Source: Bacillota bacterium (GTDB taxonomy: Bacteria; Bacillota; Clostridia; Acetivibrionales; JAEZXR01). Taken from it: 11,554 nucleotides of DNA. The first letter of the stretch is position 1. The number at the start of each line of letters is the position of its first letter. A program made the position numbers and the translations under genes. The notes below the pieces were generated by a model. The model ran no database searches, had not been told where the DNA came from, and was given only the letters and a program-made list of their open reading frames with translations. Below, one piece after another: positions 1 to 6,073 of this stretch. The stretch covers positions 1-11,554 of the forward strand of contig JAEZXR010000017.1 in assembly GCA_023419605.1 (NCBI GenBank), read 5' to 3'.

Positions 1-122
1 TTTGGAAGCTGAATATTGCAGAATATCCGAACATTACTGAATGTATATTTGCTTTCATTCGGAGGATTCAACTTCTGATGTAGAGAGAACCATGTAACTT
101 TATTACAAATCCATTATACTAG

Positions 123-157
123 GGGACGGTTTGAAGTAACCACTAAACTGTCCCTTT
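123..157. terminator. Stem-loop after the GH112 gene, terminator-like mainly on the + strand
   Basis: GGGACGGTTT (123-132) pairs with AAACTGTCCC (145-154), giving a 10-bp stem with one G:U pair and a 12-nt loop. On the + strand it is followed by TTTATT, as in an intrinsic terminator. On the - strand, the direction of the GH112 gene ending at 172, the stem is followed by CTAGTATAAT rather than a U-tract, so it would be a weak terminator for that operon unless it works bidirectionally. It could instead stop + strand transcription coming from outside the window, or be the end of a mobile element. The rest of 1-171 holds nothing I can name. Confidence 0.5.
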
Positions 158-171
158 ATTCGTTGAGTTTA

Positions 172-2334
172 TTAATCGCCAATATTTGTAATCATTGTAT
201 CGTATGGTTCTAATTCGAATGTTTGTTTTCCATATTCTGTATCAACTGTTGTTGTTTGTGGTTGATCGCTGTTATTAATGACAACCAATGTTTTACTTTC
301 CGGGTAATAAGCACACTCTATATATAAATTATCTGTTATATATTTGGTTTCATTGATCTCATTACCAGCAAAACGAATGATATTAAGAAACAATCTAGCA
401 TTTTCCAAGCTGAATTCAAAGGAAGGTAAGTAAATCCCCTTTCCTTTACCAAATGTATGAGATGACAGGGTTATCATGCCGTTTGACTCGGCAAGTACTG
501 CAGCTGATCCATCGGTTAGATAAACGCTATTTTTGGGTTTTATACAAGCTCCTTCAGGTACCAAACCAGCAGCGGGAACAACATCATATTTACATCTTCC
601 ATGACTTACCCGGGCACCTGTATCTTCATCAATGCCCAGAACATGGGCCATTCTGAAGAAGTTATCATAACCTTCAACCGCAGAAGGTTGATTGATCCCG
701 ATAAAAGTACCGCCGTTATATACCCATTCAGTTAGCAAATCAACACATTTATTGTCACCCCAGTGTTTCCCGCCACTCCATGCTGAACCTGCGTAACCGG
801 CATTGATTACTACATCGATATCTTTTAATTTACCCTGACGGATATCTTCAAAATCAATGAACTGAACTTCAACGGGCAATCCGGATAAAGCTTCATTTAC
901 ATGAATCAAATCGTGCATAAAAGTCTCATGGAAATGACCGGATAAGGTCCACGACCTCAATTTGCCCCAGCTATGCAGTACGGCTACTTTTGTCTTAATT
1001 TGATAGGGTTTGCCTTTATGATGCAGTTCTTTAATTTCTCTAAATTCATCTGCAATCTTTTCAATGTAATCACAAAAATCCGGATAAGGTTCTACGAGAT
1101 GCAGATATCCGCCCAGCCCAATTCGGTCAATGGGCTCACGTAAAAGGGCACGACGAATATTAATCCAATATTTTTTCGCATCCAGTGTTGGGTTTCCGCC
1201 TTCCTTAAAAGTTGGCAGACCGCCTAAACCAACCGGGAATAAGTATGGATGCAATCTGATTTCATGGGTATTCACTTTTACCCCTGAACAAAGCCTTGCT
1301 TCAAAACCTGAAAACACGCATTTGATTAAACCATCAAATCCAAACTCATGAAAACGGTCATTGTAAGGCTCTACGCCAACCCAGCTGTCATCATAAAAGA
1401 CATATGCCTGCTTGCCATATTTGTGTACAATGTCGATTAATTTCCTCCCAAATTCTATTACAAAATCATTAATAAACTCCATCCAATCTAGCTTACGTTG
1501 TTCACAGGGTATATGACTTACCCGGTATTTTCCGCCATTTACAAAGTCTTCAGCAGTCATGGAATAACCATATTTCTTAGCAAAAAGATCCAGCGCCCGA
1601 GTGCTTACAGTAAAATCGTAGGAACCCCAGTCGGTAAAAAGATGCCTGTTTCGTTCGTTACTACCCCAAATCCAAACAAAATTATAGAATAGGGACGTAA
1701 ATCTCACAACCGTTGTTTCCTTATGGTTGATACACCAGTTTTCCATCCAATCCAGCAAGTATTTTTGAGTATCTTCGTAGATTGGATCGATTTGCATCAA
1801 ATGCTCTTTTTCCCAATGATTCGTTGTATGGTTGTACATGGATATCTCTTCCCAAATGCGGTATGCCAGGAAGCTTACCGTGTACTTATGCCATGAAGTA
1901 ATTCCGGTAATAACTACATTTCCCGACTCCCTGTCATAGTGCCACTGTTCTCTTGGTACTTCTTCCCCAGTGGTTCTATCATAAACTTGCCAATATTTAA
2001 GAGCCTCTTTTGAATCATTTACCTTAAATTGTTCAGCAAAAAAATCTTCCATGAGATAAATGGATAGATAATCCTGAACAGCTACCTTTGGATTTGTAAT
2101 CAAAAAACATTGCTGTAACTTATCAAGGTTTTTTGACGCCCATTGGTTGTGATCTCTAATGATACAGATGGTTGAGTAAATACCGTATCCTGCGTTTATG
2201 ATTTCATCGGATAATTGTGTCCCATCACTATCACGGATGACATCGGCTCCCCACTTTTCAGCTAATTCCAGGGTGAGTGCCTCATACCCTGATTCTCCCG
2301 GTAGTGTGAAGCTTCCCTTCACTTGTTTTGACAT
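172..2334 (-). CDS. GH112 beta-galactosyl disaccharide phosphorylase (galacto-N-biose/lacto-N-biose or Gal-beta-1,4-Rha phosphorylase)
   Basis: The 720-residue product matches the length and whole-protein pattern of glycoside hydrolase family 112, which cleaves beta-galactosides with inorganic phosphate to alpha-galactose 1-phosphate plus the acceptor sugar. The N-terminal half is a TIM-barrel-like region. YDDSWVG (314-320) corresponds to the segment holding the catalytic acid in the bifidobacterial enzyme, making Asp316 the predicted proton donor; the VVRFTSLFYN stretch near 209-218 supplies a conserved substrate-binding Arg. Residues 450-650 form a Rossmann-like glutamine-amidotransferase-type domain (AVLHSWGKLRSW, INAGYAGSAWSGG), followed by a small beta-rich C-terminus. 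No signal peptide is seen, so it is cytoplasmic. GGGGGGAG lies upstream of the ATG. It follows the GH105 gene by 12 nt. Family members act on Gal-beta-1,3-HexNAc or Gal-beta-1,4-rhamnose. Next to GH105 the second substrate, a linkage found in rhamnogalacturonan-I side chains, is more likely, but I cannot read this from the active site with certainty. Confidence 0.92.
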   Translation of the reverse strand: MSKQVKGSFTLPGESGYEALTLELAEKWGADVIRDSDGTQLSDEIINAGYGIYSTICIIRDHNQWASKNLDKLQQCFLITNPKVAVQDYLSIYLMEDFFAEQFKVNDSKEALKYWQVYDRTTGEEVPREQWHYDRESGNVVITGITSWHKYTVSFLAYRIWEEISMYNHTTNHWEKEHLMQIDPIYEDTQKYLLDWMENWCINHKETTVVRFTSLFYNFVWIWGSNERNRHLFTDWGSYDFTVSTRALDLFAKKYGYSMTAEDFVNGGKYRVSHIPCEQRKLDWMEFINDFVIEFGRKLIDIVHKYGKQAYVFYDDSWVGVEPYNDRFHEFGFDGLIKCVFSGFEARLCSGVKVNTHEIRLHPYLFPVGLGGLPTFKEGGNPTLDAKKYWINIRRALLREPIDRIGLGGYLHLVEPYPDFCDYIEKIADEFREIKELHHKGKPYQIKTKVAVLHSWGKLRSWTLSGHFHETFMHDLIHVNEALSGLPVEVQFIDFEDIRQGKLKDIDVVINAGYAGSAWSGGKHWGDNKCVDLLTEWVYNGGTFIGINQPSAVEGYDNFFRMAHVLGIDEDTGARVSHGRCKYDVVPAAGLVPEGACIKPKNSVYLTDGSAAVLAESNGMITLSSHTFGKGKGIYLPSFEFSLENARLFLNIIRFAGNEINETKYITDNLYIECAYYPESKTLVVINNSDQPQTTTVDTEYGKQTFELEPYDTMITNIGD

Positions 2335-2346
2335 ATTTACTCCCCC

Positions 2347-3366
2347 CTATTTAATCATATCGGATAGGAATGCCAATGCTAAGCCTTGACCCCAGCCCTG
2401 TATCCACTCTTTTGGAATATTGCAATATCCTTCTCTATCTTTCATGACCGCTGTACCACCCGATACATTCAGAACACGGCCATCTTCACTGATATTTTTC
2501 AAGACACCTTCCAATGCTTTTTGCACATATTTGGTATGCAGCGGGTTGCCATTATTAATCATAGCAGCTGCAATACCACAGGATGCAGATACTTCCTCAT
2601 AGGCCTCTTCATCATTCAATATCGTTCGCCATAAACCATTTTCGGTTTGAACAAACTTCAGTGCTGCCAACTGATCCCGAAGTGCACATTCAACATCCAT
2701 ACACTGCGGATATAAGTACCAATCCTTCAGAAGGGGTTTCACTTGCGACATGGTATAAGCTGCCCAGGCATTGGCTCTTCCCCAGAAAAACCCTGACATG
2801 TGATCCTTATGAACATTGTTGTAGCCATGGTACCAAAAACTGGTGCTAGGATCCTGCAAATATTTGATATGCCAATAATATTGGTTTAACGCATCGTTAA
2901 TTATATCCTGGTCATTTAATTTGCTTCCTACACGAAGCAGGAAAAATGCTGCCATAAACAATGTATCTGCCCATGCCTGCTCTGGAAAATCATTTTTACT
3001 GGATACTGTATGCTGCAAAACACTGTCTCCAAATCGAAGCGCACGGTTACGGAGATAATCCACTTTGCTCATAACAATATCCCAATATTTTTCTTCACCT
3101 GTTTCTTCATACAGTGTTATCAGCATATGTCCCATGGCACATGTGTTAACATTCCAGTTTGGCAGACCCAGCTCAATATATTCGTCCGTCCAATTTTTCA
3201 GCATGTCTAAATACTCTTTATTTCCTGTTACTTTATAAGCTCTGGATACCCCATAATAAGCTACACCACAAGGCCAATCCCAGGTTAAATCCATGGTCAT
3301 AGTTTTTCTGACAACTTTATCAATTACTTTAAAAATATCCTCTTTATCATAATTTAGTTTCAACAT
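2347..3366 (-). CDS. GH105 family unsaturated rhamnogalacturonyl hydrolase (YteR-like)
   Basis: The 339-residue protein has the alpha/alpha-barrel pattern of GH105/GH88 enzymes, which remove the 4,5-unsaturated galacturonosyl residue left by rhamnogalacturonan lyases through hydration of the double bond. AWADTLFMAA (131-140) contains Asp134, matching the YteR catalytic Asp143. FWYHGY (177-182) and FFWGRANAW (193-201) match the substrate-binding His and Arg/Trp region, and WIQGWGQGLAL near 321-331 is the usual C-terminal motif. Length is normal for the family and no signal peptide is present, so it acts in the cytoplasm on imported oligosaccharides. I chose the ATG at 3366 because GGGAGGAG (3371-3378) sits 4-6 nt upstream. 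An ATG 30 nt further upstream adds MGACLKGRRN, which lacks a ribosome binding site and has no family support. It is the first gene of a two-gene unit with the GH112 phosphorylase. Confidence 0.87.
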   Translation of the reverse strand: MLKLNYDKEDIFKVIDKVVRKTMTMDLTWDWPCGVAYYGVSRAYKVTGNKEYLDMLKNWTDEYIELGLPNWNVNTCAMGHMLITLYEETGEEKYWDIVMSKVDYLRNRALRFGDSVLQHTVSSKNDFPEQAWADTLFMAAFFLLRVGSKLNDQDIINDALNQYYWHIKYLQDPSTSFWYHGYNNVHKDHMSGFFWGRANAWAAYTMSQVKPLLKDWYLYPQCMDVECALRDQLAALKFVQTENGLWRTILNDEEAYEEVSASCGIAAAMINNGNPLHTKYVQKALEGVLKNISEDGRVLNVSGGTAVMKDREGYCNIPKEWIQGWGQGLALAFLSDMIK

Positions 3367-3370
3367 ATTT

Positions 3371-3378
3371 CTCCTCCC
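3371..3378 (-). promoter_or_regulatory. Ribosome binding site deciding the GH105 start
   Basis: GGGAGGAG on the minus strand lies just upstream of the ATG at 3366 and selects this start over the in-frame ATG at 3396. Confidence 0.8.
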
Positions 3379-3481
3379 TTTGAGACAGGCTCCCAAACGT
3401 GAATGAGAGCTAATAATTTTAATTCTTTTACAATTAATAACCCTTTTCGATCTGTAGTATTCTATAAATAACCAAATCTAA

Positions 3482-3493
3482 ACTTGTACAAGT
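3482..3493. repeat. Perfect 12-bp palindrome, possible operator
   Basis: ACTTGTACAAGT is its own reverse complement. It sits just downstream of the predicted minus-strand start site (about 3501), a usual place for an operator of the GH105-GH112 operon. Which protein would bind is unknown. A palindrome of this length in AT-rich DNA can also arise by chance. Confidence 0.35.
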
Positions 3494-3507
3494 ACTTTAT
3501 TAGCTTT

Positions 3508-3536
3508 ATTATATGCAACAATCGGGACTGAATCTA
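3508..3536 (-). promoter_or_regulatory. Candidate promoter of the GH105-GH112 operon
   Basis: A perfect TATAAT (3513 down to 3508) is preceded at a 17-nt spacing by TAGATT, which matches only three of six -35 positions. A good -10 with a poor -35 is what an activator-dependent promoter looks like, and would suit the divergent AraC-type protein. The predicted start near 3501 gives a leader of about 135 nt. Confidence 0.45.
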
Positions 3537-3545
3537 ATCAGAATC

Positions 3546-3610
3546 GCAGTAAAACTATGCAGTTTCAACCATTTATTTTTACACTAACGATCCTCAAGCA
3601 TCTATTTTTA
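3546..3610. promoter_or_regulatory. Short direct repeats, candidate AraC-type binding sites
   Basis: GCAGT occurs at 3546-3550 and 3559-3563, a 13-nt period. CATTTATTTTTA (3570-3581) and CATCTATTTTTA (3599-3610) form a second direct repeat with a 29-nt period. Both lie upstream of the two divergent promoters, and AraC-family proteins usually bind direct repeats near -35 to -90. The A/T-rich repeat could be chance in this base composition. Confidence 0.3.
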
Positions 3611-3636
3611 TAACATAAGATGCCAATAAAACACAG

Positions 3637-3665
3637 TTGAAATTCACATAAACAACACATATAAT
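3637..3665 (+). promoter_or_regulatory. Near-consensus sigma-A promoter of the AraC-type regulator
   Basis: TTGAAA (3637-3642) and TATAAT (3660-3665) are separated by exactly 17 nt, so the pair matches the housekeeping consensus at 11 of 12 positions. Transcription should start near 3672, giving a leader of about 130 nt that contains nearly all of the palindrome at 3688-3781. Confidence 0.75.
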
Positions 3666-3687
3666 GAAATCAAACGAAAGTGAAGGC

Positions 3688-3781
3688 GGATGTGAAAAAA
3701 GGGGTTCTATAGGTTGCGCTACCCCGTGTGTGGGGCTCCACAAGCGGCCCCCGCAAAAGAACCCCTATGTTTTTCACATCC
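3688..3781. repeat. 94-bp imperfect palindrome in the regulator leader (terminator/attenuator-like or MITE-like)
   Basis: GGATGTGAAAAA (3688-3699) plus GGGGTTCT (3701-3708) pair with AGAACCCC (3758-3765) plus TTTTTCACATCC (3770-3781). This is a 20-bp stem interrupted by one bulge (A against TATG). The 49-nt interior can form small hairpins: TGTGG/CCACA (3729-3733 with 3738-3742) and GCGG/CCGC (3744-3747 with 3751-3754). On the minus strand the GC-rich stem is directly followed by six T, a good intrinsic terminator. On the plus strand the run of five T follows after TATG, a weaker one. It ends 6 nt before the regulator's ribosome binding site. No clear target-site duplication is visible. Confidence 0.75.
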
Positions 3782-3787
3782 TCTTAT

Positions 3788-3795
3788 AGGAGGTG
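3788..3795 (+). promoter_or_regulatory. Ribosome binding site deciding the GTG start of the AraC-type gene
   Basis: AGGAGGTG lies 7 nt upstream of the GTG at 3803. It rules out longer starts that would read through the palindrome. Confidence 0.8.
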
Positions 3796-3802
3796 TCTTT
3801 TA

Positions 3803-4747
3803 GTGTCCAGGAAAAAAAAGCCCGTTATTGAATATCGTCACTATAGCTTACCCATAAACTTTCCTGTTTTACTATTAAGCGGCGAACGTTGGAGGATTTC
3901 TGACATTAAAAGTGAGCATCTCCATTTCCATAACTGCCTGGAAATCGGCATTTGCCATTCTGATAGCGGGATCATGGAAATTGAAGGAGTTTCTGTGACC
4001 TTTAAAGCCGGCGATGTTACCTGTATACCCCGATATCTTCCCCATACCACATATAGTTCACCCCATGCAGCCAGCCTTTGGTCCTATATCTTTTTTGCAC
4101 CGGAGGAATTCTTTAAAAATTTGCTCAGAAGTCCCGGTAATAACTTTGAGCGACCGACGTCGGCTATGAAAATATCTAACTACATTCTAAGCAAGGAAAG
4201 GTATCCAAAGGTTCATAACCTTGCAACAACGATCGTAGATGAGTTAAAGCAGCAAAACCCTTACTATCGGGAAAGTGTGCACGGGTTATTATTATCCCTT
4301 TATATAGAACTCCTGAGAATCTATTCAAAGGATGCAAAATTGGCAGACCAGGAAACAGAGCAGAACCTGGAAGACACTTTTGCCATTTCTCCGGTTCTAG
4401 AGTATATCTATAAAAACTATATGGCACCTATTACCATAGATTTTTTAGCTGACCTTTGCCATTTAAGTACAACTCATTTTCGAAGAAAGTTTCATGAAAC
4501 GATGGGCACAGCGCCTCTGGATTTTATAAACAGTACTCGAATTGATGAAGCCTGCAAGTTGCTAAAAAGTACAGAAGATTCGATCCTTTCCATCTCTGAA
4601 CAAGTTGGGTTTCATTCCATAACAAGCTTCAATCGATGCTTCGCTAAGCTCATGGGTGAGTCACCAAGAGAATGGCGTAAGAAAGCTTTACAATCTGAGG
4701 CTCAATCAGCAAAAGCCTCCATACTTGAATTTACAGGGTGGCTTTAA
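3803..4747 (+). CDS. AraC/XylS-family transcriptional regulator with N-terminal cupin sensor domain
   Basis: The product is 314 residues, normal for sugar-responsive AraC regulators. Residues about 15-100 form a cupin-type ligand domain: the HLHFHNCLEIGI stretch (39-50), a Gly-turn near 55-62, then FKAGDVTCIPRYLPH (67-81). Residues about 195-300 form the double helix-turn-helix: ITIDFLADLCHLSTTHFRRKF, then SILSISEQVGFHSITSFNRCFAKLMGESPREWRK, the family signature. The start is a GTG with AGGAGGTG 7 nt upstream. The open frame continues 25 codons further upstream, but those codons lie in the palindrome and give an unlikely sequence. It diverges from the GH105-GH112 genes and most likely activates them in response to a rhamnogalacturonan-derived sugar; the ligand is inferred from context only. 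The frame contains eight consecutive A at codons 4-6 (3812-3819). It is convergent with the flavoenzyme gene, 112 bp away. Confidence 0.9.
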   Translation: MSRKKKPVIEYRHYSLPINFPVLLLSGERWRISDIKSEHLHFHNCLEIGICHSDSGIMEIEGVSVTFKAGDVTCIPRYLPHTTYSSPHAASLWSYIFFAPEEFFKNLLRSPGNNFERPTSAMKISNYILSKERYPKVHNLATTIVDELKQQNPYYRESVHGLLLSLYIELLRIYSKDAKLADQETEQNLEDTFAISPVLEYIYKNYMAPITIDFLADLCHLSTTHFRRKFHETMGTAPLDFINSTRIDEACKLLKSTEDSILSISEQVGFHSITSFNRCFAKLMGESPREWRKKALQSEAQSAKASILEFTGWL

Positions 4748-4859
4748 TAATATATTACCTCATGCCAATCAGAAACTGTAGGGGCTGGGAAGAAGCAATG
4801 GATCCCCAAAAGAGAGCAAGGTGCGCTCATCCTTAATGGACAAAAATGTAATGGTCCTT

Positions 4860-6059
4860 TTATTTGAACATGCTTCTCCAACTTTCTGCCGCTTTATCTT
4901 CAAACATTTCTTTTTTAATTCCCATCTTCTTAAGTGCACACCCAAAGTCATCTTTTAGTATAAGAAGACATGCATTGCAGGAAACACAATCCGTGGTTTC
5001 GTGCCCCTTGTTTTCAAGCCAGCGTTTTGGAAGGTCCGCTTCAGATATAAGCGGGCGACATAAGGCCAGATACTGGACATTCTCATTTTTCAATAATGAC
5101 TCCATATGTTCTATGTTGCGATGCCCTCCCACAAGGATTAACGGTAGGTTCATATGTATATCCTTAATATCATTATAATAATAGGATTGTTTCTCCAATG
5201 TATTAATTCGGGTCCGTGATTCCGGGATCGGGAATGGGAAAAATCCCAGCTCTTCTTCACTGCGGACCATGCAATCCCACATTCCCCCGCTTACTTCAAC
5301 TGCATCAACATCTGTTTTTTCAATTTCGCTTAAAAGCTCCTGAAAGGTGTCTTTCGTAATACCGCCTTCAACATGGTCGTCACAGTTGACTTTTATCAAA
5401 ATAGGAAAGTTTCCAACCTCTTTTCTTGCCTCAGAAACTATTTCCCTGATAATGCTTACACAGTTCTGCACAGAGCCGCCGTAGCGGTCGTTTCTTTTAT
5501 TGGTATAAGGAGAAAGAAAAGAGCTTAATAGATACCCATGGGCTGCGTGAAGCTGTACTCCGTCAAAAGCTGCTTTTTTCACTCTTGCAATGGCACTAAC
5601 GAAACACTGTATGATTTCCTCAATTTCCTGTATGGAAAGTTCTCTTGCCTTTTTCGTTAATATCGGAGATGCTACTGCCGATGGACCGACACACTCCGCA
5701 AAGTCGTTATCATGAAGGAGCTGCCTACCTGCATGATTAATCTGAGCAATAACAGCGCACTGCGCATCCGTTTGATGAACTGCGTGGGCAATCTTTGCTA
5801 TTTCCTCTATAAACCGGTCCTCATAAATACATGCTTGTTTGGGAGTCCTTTTCCCTCCAGGTGCCACTGCCATTACCCCGCTGATAATCATTCCTACTCC
5901 CCCTGCTGCAAGATCCCGGTAGATTTTCAGCAGTTCATCGGTAGTCTTCCCTTCCACCGTCATCTTATTGGTTCCGGTTGCGGACCGTACAAGACGATTC
6001 TTTAAAACTAAATTAGCGATTTTTCCTTCGGAAAAAACCTTGTAATCACGTCTACTCAT
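4860..6059 (-). CDS. Old Yellow Enzyme family NADH:flavin oxidoreductase (FMN ene-reductase type)
   Basis: A TIM-barrel FMN enzyme of the OYE/2,4-dienoyl-CoA reductase N-terminal family. Key segments (numbered from the start at 6059) are LKNRLVRSATGTN near 19-31, AQINHAGRQ near 105-113, the active-site pair His171/His174 in LHAAHGYLLSSFLSPYTN, the NDRYGG signature near 190-195 and LVGGHRN near 309-315 for the FMN phosphate. The C-terminus has CVSCNAC (358-364) and a further Cys374, an Fe-S-type pattern found in clostridial members. The second NAD-binding Rossmann domain of the long BaiCD-like forms is missing (399 residues against about 640-670). I prefer the ATG at 6059 because GGAGGG lies 7 nt upstream; an ATG at 6074 overlaps the upstream stop (TAATG) and would add MEGCQ. 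As last gene of the polyketide operon it may reduce a double bond in the product. Its substrate is not evident. Confidence 0.88.
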   Translation of the reverse strand: MSRRDYKVFSEGKIANLVLKNRLVRSATGTNKMTVEGKTTDELLKIYRDLAAGGVGMIISGVMAVAPGGKRTPKQACIYEDRFIEEIAKIAHAVHQTDAQCAVIAQINHAGRQLLHDNDFAECVGPSAVASPILTKKARELSIQEIEEIIQCFVSAIARVKKAAFDGVQLHAAHGYLLSSFLSPYTNKRNDRYGGSVQNCVSIIREIVSEARKEVGNFPILIKVNCDDHVEGGITKDTFQELLSEIEKTDVDAVEVSGGMWDCMVRSEEELGFFPFPIPESRTRINTLEKQSYYYNDIKDIHMNLPLILVGGHRNIEHMESLLKNENVQYLALCRPLISEADLPKRWLENKGHETTDCVSCNACLLILKDDFGCALKKMGIKKEMFEDKAAESWRSMFK

Positions 6060-6066
6060 TTGGCAT

Positions 6067-6072
6067 CCCTCC
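6067..6072 (-). promoter_or_regulatory. Ribosome binding site favouring the internal ATG of the flavoenzyme
   Basis: GGAGGG sits 7 nt upstream of the ATG at 6059 and overlaps the alternative ATG at 6074, which itself overlaps the stop codon of the preceding gene. Either start would be translationally coupled to that gene. Confidence 0.6.
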
Positions 6073-6073
6073 A

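Larger units (their letters stand above)
3367..3802. other. 436-bp divergent regulatory region between GH105 and the AraC-type regulator
   Basis: No gene is visible here. The region is AT-rich and contains, from left to right: the GH105 ribosome binding site; a perfect 12-bp palindrome ACTTGTACAAGT (3482-3493); a TATAAT box on the minus strand (3508-3513); two GCAGT repeats 13 nt apart (3546-3550 and 3559-3563); a one-mismatch 12-bp direct repeat CATYTATTTTTA (3570-3581 and 3599-3610); a 6-bp inverted repeat GCATCT/AGATGC (3598-3603 and 3618-3623); a strong promoter for the regulator (3637-3665); and a 94-bp imperfect palindrome in the regulator leader. The layout is typical of an AraC-type regulator controlling a divergent catabolic operon. 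Confidence 0.7.

Noticed and set aside
3..83. Plus-strand open frame of 26 codons at the left edge, ending in TAG
   Set aside because: Too short and not recognisable; no way to tell a gene end from chance.
3367..3396. Upstream ATG for GH105 adding MGACLKGRRN
   Set aside because: The added codons contain the ribosome binding site of the ATG at 3366, and no comparable site precedes 3396.
3728..3802. Upstream GTG start for the AraC-type gene giving 25 extra residues
   Set aside because: The extra codons lie within the palindrome, have no ribosome binding site and no family similarity; the GTG at 3803 has AGGAGGTG at proper distance.
3812..3819. Run of eight A at the start of the AraC-type gene as a phase-variation site
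   Set aside because: Lys codons in AT-rich DNA explain it; no independent sign of slippage or frame variation.
4834..4859. GGAC/GTCC stem before TTTTATTT as terminator of the AraC-type gene
   Set aside because: Only four base pairs with an 11-12-nt loop; too weak to annotate as a terminator.
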